From Acinetobacter sp. ANC 4470 (GTDB lineage: Bacteria > Pseudomonadota > Gammaproteobacteria > Pseudomonadales > Moraxellaceae), in NCBI RefSeq assembly GCF_002135335.1, contig NZ_NEGC01000001.1, positions 1 through 64,000 of the forward strand: a stretch of 64,000 nucleotides of DNA. Direction: 5' to 3'. Positions 55,048 to 64,000 of this stretch are shown one piece after another; the stretch's first letter is position 1, and each line of letters opens with the position of its first letter. The position numbers were made by a program, and so were the translations under genes. The notes under the pieces are model-generated. The model worked only from the letters and a program-made list of their open reading frames with translations. It was not told where the DNA came from and did no database searches.

Positions 55048-56538
55048 TTATTCATTATCATGCCGCATATTAACCACATGATAAACGGCTTCATTCATAT
55101 GATGTGCCTGCAACCCACGCATCCCTTTTGCAGCCAACCAATCACCTGCCAAAGCATGTAGCGTCACAATTTCATGTAAATGGATTTGATTACCCCATTG
55201 TGCTTTTAAGCTTGCAATCATCCCTGCCAATACATCCCCCATCCCACCTGTTCCCATCCCAGCATTGCCCGCAGTACAAATCCAGAGTTGATCTTCTAAA
55301 ATAAGACTTCCCGAACCTTTCAGCACCCACTGCCCTGCATACTTTTCTTTTAATGCATGAATAGCTGCCATTCGATCATTTTCTATGTCTTGAATAGAGC
55401 AGTTTAACAACTTTGCGGCTTCACCGGGATGCGGTGTTAGATATGAATCTGCTTTTATTAATTCAGGATGATCGGCTAAAAACCAAAGTGCATCTGCATC
55501 TAATACGGCATGCAAATCGTCAGTAGCATTTATTTTCGGGAACCATTTGAAATATTGTTGTTCTGACCACGAATCACGTCCTAAACCCATACCAAAACTG
55601 ACAGCATTAACATGATCAAGTAAATGCTGAATCTCAGCTTCAGTCAAAACATTAATATCACGCAGCATAATATTCGGTGTACGCGCTAAAATAGCCGTGT
55701 GATGTTTCTCATGGCAGACAATGGTCACTTTACCTGCACCTGCACTAAAGGCCGCTTCGGCAGCCATCATCACTGCACCGCCCATATCGGCATGCCCACC
55801 CACCACAAGTACATGACCATAACTGCCTTTATGACCAAAAGCCTCACGTTGCGGCAGTGTAATTGCCGTTTTAGAAAGTTGCGCGAGTGGTTTTAATGTT
55901 GCATCTGTAGGAATTAGGGAAATGACCTCCATCTGACCTGCAAACTCTTTCCCTTGCCCTGTAAACAATCCTGCTTTTAGACCCAAAACGGAATAGCAAT
56001 AATCGGCTTTAATCGCACAAGGTAAGGGCTGCCCAGTATTGGCGTGTAAGCCACTCGGAATATCAACAGCTATTTTCAAGCCAGTTTGAGCATTGATGCT
56101 TTGAATAATCCGCTGCCAATCTAAGCTCAATTCACGGTTTAAACCAATACCAAATAACGCATCGATATAACAGTCATATTGTTTTTGAAATTCGAAACCA
56201 GCATAAATCTTGATTTCTGCATTTACAGCTTCTTGATAAGCCGTATGTAAATCGGTTGATGCCCCTAATTCAGCTGTATAAATTTCCACATCAAAACCAA
56301 ATTGTTTTAAATATTTTGCAGTTAAATAACCATCACCCGCATTATTACCCGGCCCACAACACACAGTAATATGTTGTATTTGACGTTGTTTTAAAATAGG
56401 AAATAAACGCTGCGTAATCATCCAAGCAACTTGCTGCATCAAGGCATAAGAACTGTTTTGTTTGGCAAACCAACGTTGCTCCCATGCTTGAATACTTTGG
56501 CTATGATAAACAGGGCTATGGTAAACTTGTTGATGCAT
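55048..56538 (-). CDS. nnr: Bifunctional NAD(P)H-hydrate repair enzyme Nnr (epimerase plus dehydratase)
   Basis: 496 residues. The N-terminal YjeF_N epimerase domain has CCGPGNNAGDGYLTAKYLKQ. The C-terminal ADP-dependent (S)-NAD(P)H-hydrate dehydratase has VVGGHADMGGAVMMAAEAAF, LTPHPGEAAKLL and CTAGNAGMGTGGMGDVLAGM. The enzyme repairs hydrated NADH and NADPH. Divergent from queG across a 22-bp gap. Confidence 0.95.
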   Translation of the reverse strand: MHQQVYHSPVYHSQSIQAWEQRWFAKQNSSYALMQQVAWMITQRLFPILKQRQIQHITVCCGPGNNAGDGYLTAKYLKQFGFDVEIYTAELGASTDLHTAYQEAVNAEIKIYAGFEFQKQYDCYIDALFGIGLNRELSLDWQRIIQSINAQTGLKIAVDIPSGLHANTGQPLPCAIKADYCYSVLGLKAGLFTGQGKEFAGQMEVISLIPTDATLKPLAQLSKTAITLPQREAFGHKGSYGHVLVVGGHADMGGAVMMAAEAAFSAGAGKVTIVCHEKHHTAILARTPNIMLRDINVLTEAEIQHLLDHVNAVSFGMGLGRDSWSEQQYFKWFPKINATDDLHAVLDADALWFLADHPELIKADSYLTPHPGEAAKLLNCSIQDIENDRMAAIHALKEKYAGQWVLKGSGSLILEDQLWICTAGNAGMGTGGMGDVLAGMIASLKAQWGNQIHLHEIVTLHALAGDWLAAKGMRGLQAHHMNEAVYHVVNMRHDNE

Positions 56539-56560
56539 TGTTCTTCCCTTCTTATAAATT

Positions 56561-57655
56561 ATGGCTTCATCTACAGCGTCACAAAAAATTCCTTTAGATC
56601 AAAATGATCCTGAGGCACTCAAAGTATGGATTAAAGCGCAAGCTTTGGAATTAGGCTTTAGTGATTGTGTCATTGCCAAACCAGATGCTCAAGAAGAATT
56701 GCCACGCTTTAAGGAATATTTAAAACGTGGTTATCATGGTGATATGAAATTTTTGGAAGAAAATTTAGAAAAACGTGCTGATCCAACCTTGCTGGTTCCC
56801 GGCACCAAAAGCATTATTTGCGTACGAATGAACTATTTGGTGGAAACACCTAAACCTCGCTATGTCCCAGATGAACCTAATTTAGCCATTATCGCGCGCT
56901 ATGCCCGTGGTCGGGATTATCACAAAGTCATGCGTGGTCGTTTAAAAACATTAGCCAGCAAAATTCGTGAAAAAGTGGGTGATTTTGAATCACGTCCCTT
57001 TGCCGATTCGGCACCAATATTTGAAAAGTCTTTAGCAGAAAATGCAGGTATGGGCTGGACAGGTAAACACACCTTATTGATTCACAAAAAATCTGGTTCA
57101 TTTTTTGTATTGGGTGAATTATTTACTTCACTTGAGCTACCTTTTGACTCCCCCACAACCAAACATTGTGGTTCTTGCACGGCTTGTATCGACATTTGCC
57201 CAACACAAGCCATTGTTGAGCCTTATATGCTTGATGCACGTAAATGTATTGCTTATTTAACCATTGAATATCAGGGCATTATTCCCGAAGAATTACGCCG
57301 TGGTATTGGTAATCGTGTATTTGGTTGTGATGACTGTCAGCTGATTTGTCCGTGGAATAGTTTTGCGAAGAAAGCCACGATTGAAGATTTTAATCCAAGA
57401 CATGATTTAGATCAGAGTAATTTACTGGATTTATGGCATTGGGATGAGCCCACCTTTTTAGCCAATACTGAAGGTAGTCCACTACGACGCACGGGTTATC
57501 AAAGTTTTATGCGTAACATTGCGATTGGTTTAGGTAATGCCCCTTTTTCTAATGAAATTATTGCAACATTGCAACAAACACGTGAACAATATGATGAGAT
57601 TGTGCAAGTCCATATTGATTGGGCAATTCAAGAACAATTGAGCAAATCCTGTTAA
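56561..57655 (+). CDS. queG: Epoxyqueuosine reductase QueG
   Basis: 364 residues; performs the last step of queuosine synthesis in tRNA, with cobalamin. Two [4Fe-4S] sets: CGSCTACIDICPTQAI and CDDCQLICPWN. PFADSAPIFEKSLAENAGMG and GWTGKHTLLI are characteristic. It shares a 22-bp divergent region with nnr, as in many genomes. Confidence 0.95.
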   Translation: MASSTASQKIPLDQNDPEALKVWIKAQALELGFSDCVIAKPDAQEELPRFKEYLKRGYHGDMKFLEENLEKRADPTLLVPGTKSIICVRMNYLVETPKPRYVPDEPNLAIIARYARGRDYHKVMRGRLKTLASKIREKVGDFESRPFADSAPIFEKSLAENAGMGWTGKHTLLIHKKSGSFFVLGELFTSLELPFDSPTTKHCGSCTACIDICPTQAIVEPYMLDARKCIAYLTIEYQGIIPEELRRGIGNRVFGCDDCQLICPWNSFAKKATIEDFNPRHDLDQSNLLDLWHWDEPTFLANTEGSPLRRTGYQSFMRNIAIGLGNAPFSNEIIATLQQTREQYDEIVQVHIDWAIQEQLSKSC

Positions 57656-57851
57656 ACTTAAAGCAAAATAAATGACGTTTTTTTCATTTTTGGATTTTTT
57701 AGATATTAGCAAAGTTTCAACTGTAGAAAAAAAATAGTGTCCAGTTCACAACAACTTTTCAAATAACACTAAAAAAACATTGTGACTATATTTACAATAA
57801 ACAACATTACTTTGTAACTAAATTATCAATCTCATAATTTACAATATTTAC

Positions 57852-57888
57852 AAAAACCAATCGATAGATACTATAATATTTGGTTTTT
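57852..57888 (+). promoter_or_regulatory. Inverted repeat overlapping the likely bioB promoter
   Basis: AAAAACCAA (57852-57860) and TTGGTTTTT (57880-57888) form a 9-bp inverted repeat with a 19-bp spacer that contains TATAAT (57872-57877). Repressor occupancy would block the promoter. A biotin-responsive regulator such as BirA is the natural candidate, but the match to the TTGTAAACC-type half-site is partial. The rest of 57656-57957 is AT-rich and otherwise featureless. Confidence 0.5.
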
Positions 57889-57957
57889 TATGCCTTTAGA
57901 TTTCATATAAATTAGGTATGATAAATAATAAATAATGATGATTATGGATTTTCACCA

Positions 57958-58947
57958 ATGAATGTACGCAATGACTGGTCACGCGAAGAAATTCAGGCTT
58001 TATATAATCAGCCCTTTTTAAATTTAATTTTTGAAGCACAGCGCATTCATCGTGAACATTTTGATCCAAATACTATTCAAGTGAGCACACTGCTTTCAAT
58101 CAAAACAGGTAAATGTCCTGAAGATTGCAAATATTGCTCACAGTCAGCTCGTTACGATTCAAAACTTGAAGCTGAAAAACGTATTGCTGTAGATAAAGTT
58201 ATTCAAGAAGCAAAAGAAGCATTAGCTTCTGGTTCTTCACGTTTCTGTATGGGTGCTGCTTGGCGTAATCCACACGAACGTGATATGCCTTATGTATTAG
58301 AAATGGTCAGCGAAGTTAAAGCATTGGGCTTAGAAACTTGTATGACCTTAGGCATGCTGAATCAATCACAAGCTGAACGCTTAAATGAAGCAGGACTAGA
58401 TTATTACAATCACAACCTAGACACATCACGTGAATACTACTCAAACATTATCACTACACGTACTTTTGATGACCGTTTAAATACCTTAGATTTTGTCCGT
58501 CAAGCTGGTATGAAAGTGTGTAGTGGCGGAATTGTTGGTTTAGGCGAAACCCAACAAGATCGTATTGGACTATTGCATGAACTGGCAACTTTAGCCATTC
58601 ATCCTGAATCTGTGCCTATCAATATGTTGGTTCCAATTGAAGGTACGCCACTTGCTGATGTTGAAAAACTGGATGTAACAGAATGGATTCGTACGATTGC
58701 TGTTGCACGTATTATTATGCCAAAAAGTTATATTCGCCTTTCTGCTGGACGTGAGTCTTTATCTGATTCTGATCAAGCCTTAGCATTTATGGCAGGTGCG
58801 AACTCTCTTTTCTCTGGTGAAAAGTTGTTAACAACTCCAAATGCAGGTGAAGGCAGAGATAAACAATTATTTGATAAATTAGGTTTAGTTGCTGAAAAAG
58901 CCAAGCCATGCCTTCAAGAATTATCTGTAGATGCAATGGCAAGTTAA
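57958..58947 (+). CDS. bioB: Biotin synthase BioB
   Basis: 329 residues; a radical-SAM enzyme that inserts sulfur into dethiobiotin. The cluster motif is [16 protein letters not shown]. The [2Fe-2S] region contains [19 protein letters not shown] and [11 protein letters not shown], and the conserved Arg is in [11 protein letters not shown]. No other bio genes are adjacent. Its own terminator follows. Confidence 0.96.
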   Translation: MNVRNDWSREEIQALYNQPFLNLIFEAQRIHREHFDPNTIQVSTLLSIKTGKCPEDCKYCSQSARYDSKLEAEKRIAVDKVIQEAKEALASGSSRFCMGAAWRNPHERDMPYVLEMVSEVKALGLETCMTLGMLNQSQAERLNEAGLDYYNHNLDTSREYYSNIITTRTFDDRLNTLDFVRQAGMKVCSGGIVGLGETQQDRIGLLHELATLAIHPESVPINMLVPIEGTPLADVEKLDVTEWIRTIAVARIIMPKSYIRLSAGRESLSDSDQALAFMAGANSLFSGEKLLTTPNAGEGRDKQLFDKLGLVAEKAKPCLQELSVDAMAS

Positions 58948-58970
58948 GTTATTCATTTTAGCCGTTTGTA

Positions 58971-58993
58971 AAAAAGCCCTTTATGGGCTTTTT
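58971..58993 (+). terminator. Intrinsic terminator of bioB
   Basis: AAAAAGCCC-TTTAT-GGGCTTTTT with flanking A and T runs; may serve both strands. Confidence 0.88.
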
Positions 58994-59005
58994 TATTTGC
59001 TTCAA

Positions 59006-59239
59006 TTATTCTGCAAAGTTATGTGCCGTAATTAAAATACCATAGCTTGCATTCAAATAATCCCCCACTCGAATACCGTCGCTCCCATTGACATGATACA
59101 CCACCAACTCTTGCGTAATCGCATCATAAGTGAACGAATCAAAACTATCTTGATGATGGCATAACCACATCAATGTATCTGGCAAATATTCATCTACAAT
59201 ATAAGTTTGCGCTTTAAAATCTTTGTTCATTGGCATCAT
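59006..59239 (-). CDS. Small hypothetical protein
   Basis: 77 residues or slightly fewer (several Met near the start: MMPMNKDFK). Soluble, acidic and His-containing: YIVDEYLPDTLMWLCHHQDS, then ELVVYHVNGSDGIRVGDYLN. No known domain recognised. It is convergent with bioB. An IS-like scar sits just upstream, so its original promoter may have been lost. Confidence 0.5.
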   Translation of the reverse strand: MMPMNKDFKAQTYIVDEYLPDTLMWLCHHQDSFDSFTYDAITQELVVYHVNGSDGIRVGDYLNASYGILITAHNFAE

Positions 59240-59259
59240 TTCTATCTTGTTGCGGTAAG

Positions 59260-59510
59260 ATTATTGCTTTTACGTTATAAAAGGCTTTGTTGCACAAAGT
59301 GACCATAAGCAATTTATTCAATTCTATAATTTTCAAATGACGAAGCCAACGCCTAAAACCGACCATACAATCAATTGCTGTGAGTACAATTAAGAATTTA
59401 AAAATTGTGAGAATCTGACTATTTAATTTTTTGATTCCCATAGCGACAGATATGCCAAAGCACGAGGCAAGCAAGCTCAGAAAAAGTATTCAAATGCAGC
59501 ATTTCAATAA
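59260..59510 (-). mobile_element. Degenerate insertion-sequence remnant
   Basis: GGCTTTGTTGCACAAAG (59283-59299) looks like an IS terminal repeat, and a truncated frame (59214-59474) encodes GFRRWLRHLKIIELNKL. Nothing resembling an intact transposase remains. A similar TTGTTGCACAAAA lies at 2908-2920. The family cannot be assigned. Confidence 0.3.
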
Positions 59511-60143
59511 TTTTAATATTTAAAATCCTAAAAACAAATAAAATAATGTTGTCCAACTAAAAATTAAAAATATTAAAGAGCAATCACATACAACCTTACT
59601 TGTTTATTATTACTATTTTTTGTTTCCTAAAAACCAGAAAGTGAGCTTAAAGCCCACTTTCTATCACTATAAATTAAAGTTATTTATTGACCCTGCTTTT
59701 TCTTCATTCCCAATGTTCCCCTATTTCTTCCATGTGCTCATGTTTATAAACATCGAAACAAAACAATCTTAGTAGTAATTGAAACATCTTCTAAATTTCC
59801 TTCTGCTTGTTTTTTAAATTATGCTTACTAAAAATACATTTCATCCTAAAATGTATCATATGATTAAAAAATCACCTTTATTTATTACCATATTTTTTAA
59901 ATAACGCAAACAACCTTTACAATAATTATTATAGTAATTTGTAAAATCAAAGCGCATTTTAATACTAAAGTGTGAGTTAGTTATTATTCTACATTGGTGA
60001 GATTCGAGAAGTGATAAGATTTATGAGATAAATATTTGAGTAGATTCGTTAAAATCCATTCAGTGCAGAATGAAAAATAAAATAGTGTAAAATAAGCCAA
60101 AAACTCACACTTATATAGCACCTTATACATTCAGATATTAAAA
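59511..60143. other. AT-rich non-coding stretch before the tRNA
   Basis: No ORF with good signals. It contains a hairpin at 59636-59662 (AGAAAGTG / CACTTTCT) and an 11-bp perfect inverted repeat AAGTGTGAGTT (59968-59978) / AACTCACACTT (60102-60112), 145 bp from end to end. Confidence 0.45.
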
Positions 60144-60174
60144 AACCACTTACGATTAGTACACGTAAGTGGTT
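60144..60174 (-). terminator. Intrinsic terminator of the minus-strand tRNA
   Basis: AACCACTTACG / CGTAAGTGGTT, an 11-bp perfect stem with a 9-base loop; on the minus strand it is followed by TTTT. Confidence 0.88.
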
Positions 60175-60182
60175 GTTTTATA

Positions 60183-60259
<77 letters not shown>

Positions 60260-60623
60260 TTATAAACTGAATTTGTTATATATCAACAAGTTCAAGCGAG
60301 GCAATACTAACGAAAATTACTTCAAAAAACAAGCATTTTTGTTTCCACTTGCACAGTAACACAACAATTATTTCACACTTTTATTTTGACGCTTATCTTT
60401 TAATCAAGTCTTAAGAGCATCCCCAATATTAACCTTGATATTTTTGATATTAATGCAGAAAATTCATTGTATTCAATAGATCATAAATAGCAACATATCT
60501 ACCCGAATATTGAAATTAGCCGCTGACAAAGCAATTATTAATTTATACCTATAAAGTCTAAATAAAATCATTCAACGACAATGTAAAATATAATGCTTTA
60601 AAAATAAAAGTAGAAAAATAATT
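60260..60623. other. Non-coding stretch upstream of the tRNA
   Basis: AT-rich. TTGCCT and ATATAA about 17 bp apart on the minus strand (around 60275-60310) could be the tRNA promoter. No gene is seen. Confidence 0.4.
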
Positions 60624-60764
60624 TTAAAATAATTTAAATTTTCGCCTGCTATAAGAAGCAAAGTTACGTGCTTTACGAGATTCCACACAAATTTCGATCA
60701 AAGACCATACAACCACCAACATAAACAGCCCCAAAGCCCATAGAAAAGCTGAAAAATACATCAT
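60624..60764 (-). CDS. 46-residue single-span membrane protein (short ORF)
   Basis: MMYFSAFLWALGLFMLVVVW, then SLIEICVESRKARNF and ASYSRRKFKLF. One hydrophobic span followed by a strongly basic tail, giving an N-out/C-in orientation by the positive-inside rule. Strong RBS (AAGGAAGGAAAAG) directly precedes two ATGs (60764, 60761). Codons and composition look genuine against the non-coding surroundings. Function unknown; small membrane proteins of this kind often modulate larger membrane complexes. Confidence 0.6.
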   Translation of the reverse strand: MMYFSAFLWALGLFMLVVVWSLIEICVESRKARNFASYSRRKFKLF

Positions 60765-61074
60765 TCTTTTCCTTCCTTATTAAACATATGCCAAAGTGGA
60801 ACAACTTGTTCAGAAGCCCTCATCTTAGACAAAAGTCTAATAGGTATTTTTTAATCTGAATAGGCATTTTAAGTCAAAATTAGGTCTTAATTTATATCAT
60901 CTTATTTATTTTAAATATTAATTAACGCCCATTTATATATAAAAACAATGAATACAGCCATTTCACCAATACATAGACAAATGTATTTATTTGTCATTTT
61001 AAGCTTATATGCTCTTGACTCTAAATCAGAACAAGCAGAAATTAGCCCACTTTGATATTATCTAATTTCTTTCT
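60765..61074. other. Divergent region between the small membrane protein and the acyltransferase
   Basis: 310 bp, AT-rich. It must contain both promoters; no repeat or clear promoter consensus seen. Confidence 0.4.
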
Positions 61075-61638
61075 ATGCTAAAAAAATTTATTGGTGAATC
61101 TGCATTTAAAATTGCAGGATGGAACTACCATATAGAGCCAGATGTGCTTGAAAATAAACAAGTGATTGTTGGTTTTGAACATACGTCTATGCTAGATGCA
61201 GTTCTGTCTCTGGCTCTGTTCCAAATTTTTGATATGAAAATTCACACCCTCATTAAAAAAGAATTATTTAAAGGGCCAATGAAACCATTATTAGAAGCGC
61301 TTGGAGGAATTGCAGTCGATCGTAAATCCAATCAAGATATTGTTGCGCTTATGGTCGAGCATTTTCAAAAAAATGAAAAATTCAACTTGGTTATTGCCCC
61401 AGAAGCCACTCGCGCAAAAGCAGGTGAAGCTCGACGTCCGATTCGTACAGGTTTTTGGCATATTGCTAAAGCAGCGGGTGTACCTATTGTTTTAATGTAT
61501 GCCAATTCAAAAACCAAACAAGGTGGAATCTTAGGAAAAATATACCCAACCGAGATCAACCATGACTTAGCGTTACTAAAACAGCTTTATAAAGATAAGG
61601 TTGGTTTAGACATTATTATTCCTGAAGCTAAAAACTAA
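61075..61638 (+). CDS. PlsC-like 1-acyl-glycerol-phosphate acyltransferase
   Basis: 187 residues. The acyltransferase motif HX4D is EHTSMLD, the second block is LGGIAVDRKS, and the PEGTRS-like block is APEATRAKAGE (Ala in place of Gly). It lacks the N-terminal membrane spans of E. coli PlsC, so it is a short version acting at the membrane surface. It probably acylates lysophospholipid or a related lipid. Confidence 0.85.
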   Translation: MLKKFIGESAFKIAGWNYHIEPDVLENKQVIVGFEHTSMLDAVLSLALFQIFDMKIHTLIKKELFKGPMKPLLEALGGIAVDRKSNQDIVALMVEHFQKNEKFNLVIAPEATRAKAGEARRPIRTGFWHIAKAAGVPIVLMYANSKTKQGGILGKIYPTEINHDLALLKQLYKDKVGLDIIIPEAKN

Positions 61639-61751
61639 GTTCTATTTGTTTAAAAACTCAAAAGCTAGCCCTTTCTAAGAAAAAACAGCTTATGGTAGAA
61701 TTTAGCACATTCGATTAGGCATAAAGCCAATCTACAAGGAGCATATTTCGC

Positions 61752-62501
61752 ATGGCGGGTCATTCCAAGTGGGCTAACATTAAGCATCGCAAAGCAAAAC
61801 AAGATGCTAGCCGTGGTAAAGTTTTTACCAAATATATTCGTGAATTAACCACAGCTGCAAAACTCGGTGGCCCAGATGCAGGAAGTAACCCTCGTCTACG
61901 TGCTGTTGTTGAAAAAGCATTATCTGTAAACATGACACGTGATGTGATTAACCGTGCCGTTCAACGCGGTGCTGGTGGTGAAGATAACGACGATTTAAAA
62001 GAAGTTACCTACGAAGGTTATGGCGTTGGTGGTGTTGCAGTATTGGTTGAAACCATGACTGATAATCTAAACCGTACTGTGCCTGATGTTCGTCACTGTT
62101 TTTCCAAAACCAATGGTAATTTAGGTACAGCGGGTTCGGTTGCATATCTATTTACTAAACGTGGTGAAATTACTTTTGAAGATGTTTCTTTAGAAGATAA
62201 AATTATGGACGTTGCCTTAGAAGCTGGTGCTGAAGATATCGAAGTCGGTGAAAATGAAATCTTAGTCATTACTACACCTGAATCTTTTGGTGATGTTCAA
62301 GATGCTTTAACTGCTGCAGGATTAAAATCTGATAATGCTGAAGTGGTAATGAGCCCGTCAACCAAAGCTGAAATCACGGACATTGATCAAGCAAAAATGA
62401 TCTTAAAAATGATTGATATGTTTGAAGACCTAGATGATGTTCAGAACGTTTATACCAACGTTGAATTCTCAGATGAAGTTTTAGAACAATTGGATGCTTA
62501 A
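61752..62501 (+). CDS. yebC: YebC/PmpR-family regulatory or translation protein
   Basis: 249 residues with the invariant start [20 protein letters not shown] and [16 protein letters not shown]. Members act as transcriptional regulators (PmpR) or help ribosomes through proline-rich stretches (YebC). RBS AAGGAG. It is not next to ruvC, which is often its neighbour elsewhere but lies 8 kb away here. Monocistronic. Confidence 0.95.
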   Translation: MAGHSKWANIKHRKAKQDASRGKVFTKYIRELTTAAKLGGPDAGSNPRLRAVVEKALSVNMTRDVINRAVQRGAGGEDNDDLKEVTYEGYGVGGVAVLVETMTDNLNRTVPDVRHCFSKTNGNLGTAGSVAYLFTKRGEITFEDVSLEDKIMDVALEAGAEDIEVGENEILVITTPESFGDVQDALTAAGLKSDNAEVVMSPSTKAEITDIDQAKMILKMIDMFEDLDDVQNVYTNVEFSDEVLEQLDA

Positions 62502-62529
62502 TCCTAGAAGTTCATTTTAAACTGCTTAT

Positions 62530-62555
62530 AAAAACGCACGAATACGTGCGTTTTT
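62530..62555 (+). terminator. Intrinsic terminator of yebC
   Basis: AAAAACGCACG-AATA-CGTGCGTTTTT, an 11-bp perfect stem. Confidence 0.9.
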
Positions 62556-62618
62556 ATATTTCATATCATATAGGACATTTAAAACCATCTAAGGTTTGTC
62601 ATCCCAACCCGTTAAATT

Positions 62619-63089
62619 TTATAGTTTGCTTAGTAAACCACTACAGTTAAAAACTTTATATTCTTTAATCACAAAACTAGAATGTAGCGCCACAACGTGT
62701 TCAATTTTACCAATGCGTTTGAGTAAAATTTCACTGTAATTTTCCATATCTCGCGCAATCACTTCCACAATAAAGTCTGCGGACTGTCCTGTGACTAAAA
62801 AAGCACTGATCACTTCTGGAATATTTTCTAGTTCTTCCAAAAACTTGGCAAAAATATCCGTATCATGTCGGCTTAAAGAAACTTGTAATAATACATGTAG
62901 GCTAAAACCTAGCTTTTGATAATTCAAATCCCGCTTCAACCCAGACATTATATTATTTTCAATCAAGTGCTTAATTCGACGATGCACTGAACTTACAGAA
63001 AGATTAATACGTTCAGAAAGCTCATTTAGATTAAGATCTTCATGCGTTAAAATTTCAAGAATTTGTTTATCAAAACGATCCAGTTCCAT
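62619..63089 (-). CDS. Lrp/AsnC-family transcriptional regulator
   Basis: 156 residues from the second of two ATGs (GGAG upstream; frame opens at a GTG, 63101). N-terminal winged helix LDRFDKQILEILTHEDLNLN...NLSVSSVHRRIKHLIEN, C-terminal RAM ligand domain (LHVLLQVSLSRHD; ISAFLVTGQSADFIVEVIA). Probably responds to an amino acid; its target is not evident. The flanking gap 63102-63390 is AT-rich without recognisable sites. Confidence 0.9.
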   Translation of the reverse strand: MELDRFDKQILEILTHEDLNLNELSERINLSVSSVHRRIKHLIENNIMSGLKRDLNYQKLGFSLHVLLQVSLSRHDTDIFAKFLEELENIPEVISAFLVTGQSADFIVEVIARDMENYSEILLKRIGKIEHVVALHSSFVIKEYKVFNCSGLLSKL

Positions 63090-63101
63090 CATAAGCTCCA
63101 C

Positions 63102-63390
63102 GATGTTTATATATTTGAGATAATGGAAAATATTTTAAGTAAAAATAAACGCTTAAACTCAATATCTCGATTACATATGAGAAATTAAGGTGATTGATAT
63201 CTATTTGTAATTATTTACTTGAAATTAGAAAAAATAAAGGATTTTTGAAATTATTTTTCACCTTTTATTTCCTCAGTAAAAATATTTCTAACCTATTGGA
63301 GTTTAATGTTTTTAATATTTCATATTTTTATAGATTATTAAGATAATTTTTCACACATTAGCATTGTAAGTTTTACTTATACTTATTAAT
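63102..63390. other. Upstream region of the Lrp-family gene
   Basis: Very AT-rich. Likely carries the Lrp-gene promoter; nothing close to consensus seen. Confidence 0.4.
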
Positions 63391-63416
63391 AAAATACGTA
63401 CCAATGTACGTATTTT
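63391..63416 (-). terminator. Intrinsic terminator of the glutathione S-transferase gene
   Basis: AAAATACGTAC-CAAT-GTACGTATTTT, an 11-bp perfect stem, 11 bp after the stop codon. Confidence 0.85.
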
Positions 63417-63427
63417 ATCTTGCAATG

Positions 63428-64000
63428 TTAAACGCCACGCCAGTCAACACGAGCATTACGCTCAGTTTGATAAATACGTAATACATATTGCCCTAAAGGT
63501 AAATTAGTCAAAAAGGTCTTATATTGTAGAAATTCATCTGACAAATTTTCACCATGTTCTTTTTCCCATGGCGTACCCGTAATTTCTAAAATTGGCGCCA
63601 ACATTGAACACACTGCAATATCTGCCAAACCCAGGCGTTCACCAACAAAATAACGTCCATGATTTTCAATTAGACGCTGATTTAAAACATCAACCAAAAC
63701 ATCCATACGTTGTTTTGACTCAGCCACTTTATCCGAATTAAGTTGATAACCTTTTGAAAGTATTGCTTTCATAATGGGTTTTGAATATTTTTCAAATTGA
63801 CGTAAATAGCCTTTTTCACCAATCATAATATCAAGCGATTCTGCACTTTCAGTTAAAGTGTGCGCTAACCCCCAACGTCGCACATGCATGCCAAGCTCTG
63901 TCGCTTGCTCATTAATCTCTAGCGCTAAATCACGCTGCTGTAAATCAGAACGTAGCAAAGAATGTTCTGGATAAATCTGATCTAAATACAATGCAATTTT
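63428..64000 (-). CDS. Glutathione S-transferase family protein, partial (5' end beyond the right edge)
   Basis: The frame is open at base 64000, so the N-terminal thioredoxin-like domain is mostly outside. The visible part is the helical C-terminal domain, with RLIENHGRYFVGERLGLADI, the conserved N-capping and Asp motif of GSTs, followed by AVCSMLAPILEITGTPW. It ends RIYQTERNARVDWRGV. Substrate unknown. Confidence 0.85.
   Translation of the reverse strand, partial: KIALYLDQIYPEHSLLRSDLQQRDLALEINEQATELGMHVRRWGLAHTLTESAESLDIMIGEKGYLRQFEKYSKPIMKAILSKGYQLNSDKVAESKQRMDVLVDVLNQRLIENHGRYFVGERLGLADIAVCSMLAPILEITGTPWEKEHGENLSDEFLQYKTFLTNLPLGQYVLRIYQTERNARVDWRGV

Overview
The window looks like a chromosomal segment of an Acinetobacter-like gammaproteobacterium (Moraxellaceae). 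It is AT-rich throughout. Its proteins and gene neighbourhoods fit that group: kdsD-kdsC-lptC-lptA-lptB, a compact nitrate and molybdenum-cofactor cluster, tkt beside metK, and ruvC beside fxsA. I cannot assign a species. Most of the window is ordinary core genome; the accessory parts are the two ends and the gaps between genes.

Layout. 1-2562: the 5' part of a large repeat adhesin on the minus strand. 2563-3640: a gene-poor scar with degraded mobile-element pieces. 3706-10852: mutS, fdxA, an M15-type lipoprotein, an O-methyltransferase, a tandem universal stress protein, a hexapeptide acyltransferase and a YigZ-family protein. 10992-14412: the minus-strand Kdo and lipopolysaccharide-transport operon. 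14612-17597: cysS, tRNA-Gly, a UspA protein and a carboxymuconolactone-decarboxylase-family protein. 17660-33297: a minus-strand block, read in order narK, nirB, a nirD-like/FAD-reductase fusion, nasA, mobA, moaA, moaD, moaE, a moaC-moaB fusion, moeA, modA, modB, modC. It covers nitrate import, reduction of nitrate to ammonium, the cofactor these enzymes need and molybdate uptake. nasT and nasS are divergent from it. 35512-43931: a TonB-dependent receptor, remnants, and an alcohol/aldehyde oxidation cluster (iron alcohol dehydrogenase, alpha/beta hydrolase, GAF regulator, aldehyde dehydrogenase). 44211-58947: housekeeping and small conserved genes (amidotransferase, two LysE exporters, YceI, OsmC, tkt, metK, fxsA, ruvC, nnr, queG, bioB). 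59006-61074: AT-rich, with an IS-like remnant, a tRNA with anticodon CAU and an unlisted 46-residue membrane protein. 61075-64000: an acyltransferase, yebC, an Lrp regulator and the end of a glutathione S-transferase gene.

Strongest unexplained structure. (1) The nasT/narK intergenic region holds a near-consensus sigma-54 promoter. Its predicted transcript begins almost exactly at the first of two hairpins whose six-base loops carry A at position 1 and G at position 4, the ANTAR-protein target pattern. Two NtrC-like palindromes lie exactly 21 bp apart upstream. This suggests dual control: nitrogen limitation at initiation, and nitrate (NasS/NasT) in the leader RNA. (2) Two diverged copies of a multi-hairpin element (27527-27647 and 54721-54891) keep the same single-stranded blocks while their stems change sequence, which indicates a structured RNA family. 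(3) A direct repeat GGTWGG-N5-GGTWGG occurs upstream of both the alcohol and aldehyde dehydrogenase genes, flanking the GAF regulator. Most start sites were chosen by eye from Shine-Dalgarno spacing and family-typical N-termini.
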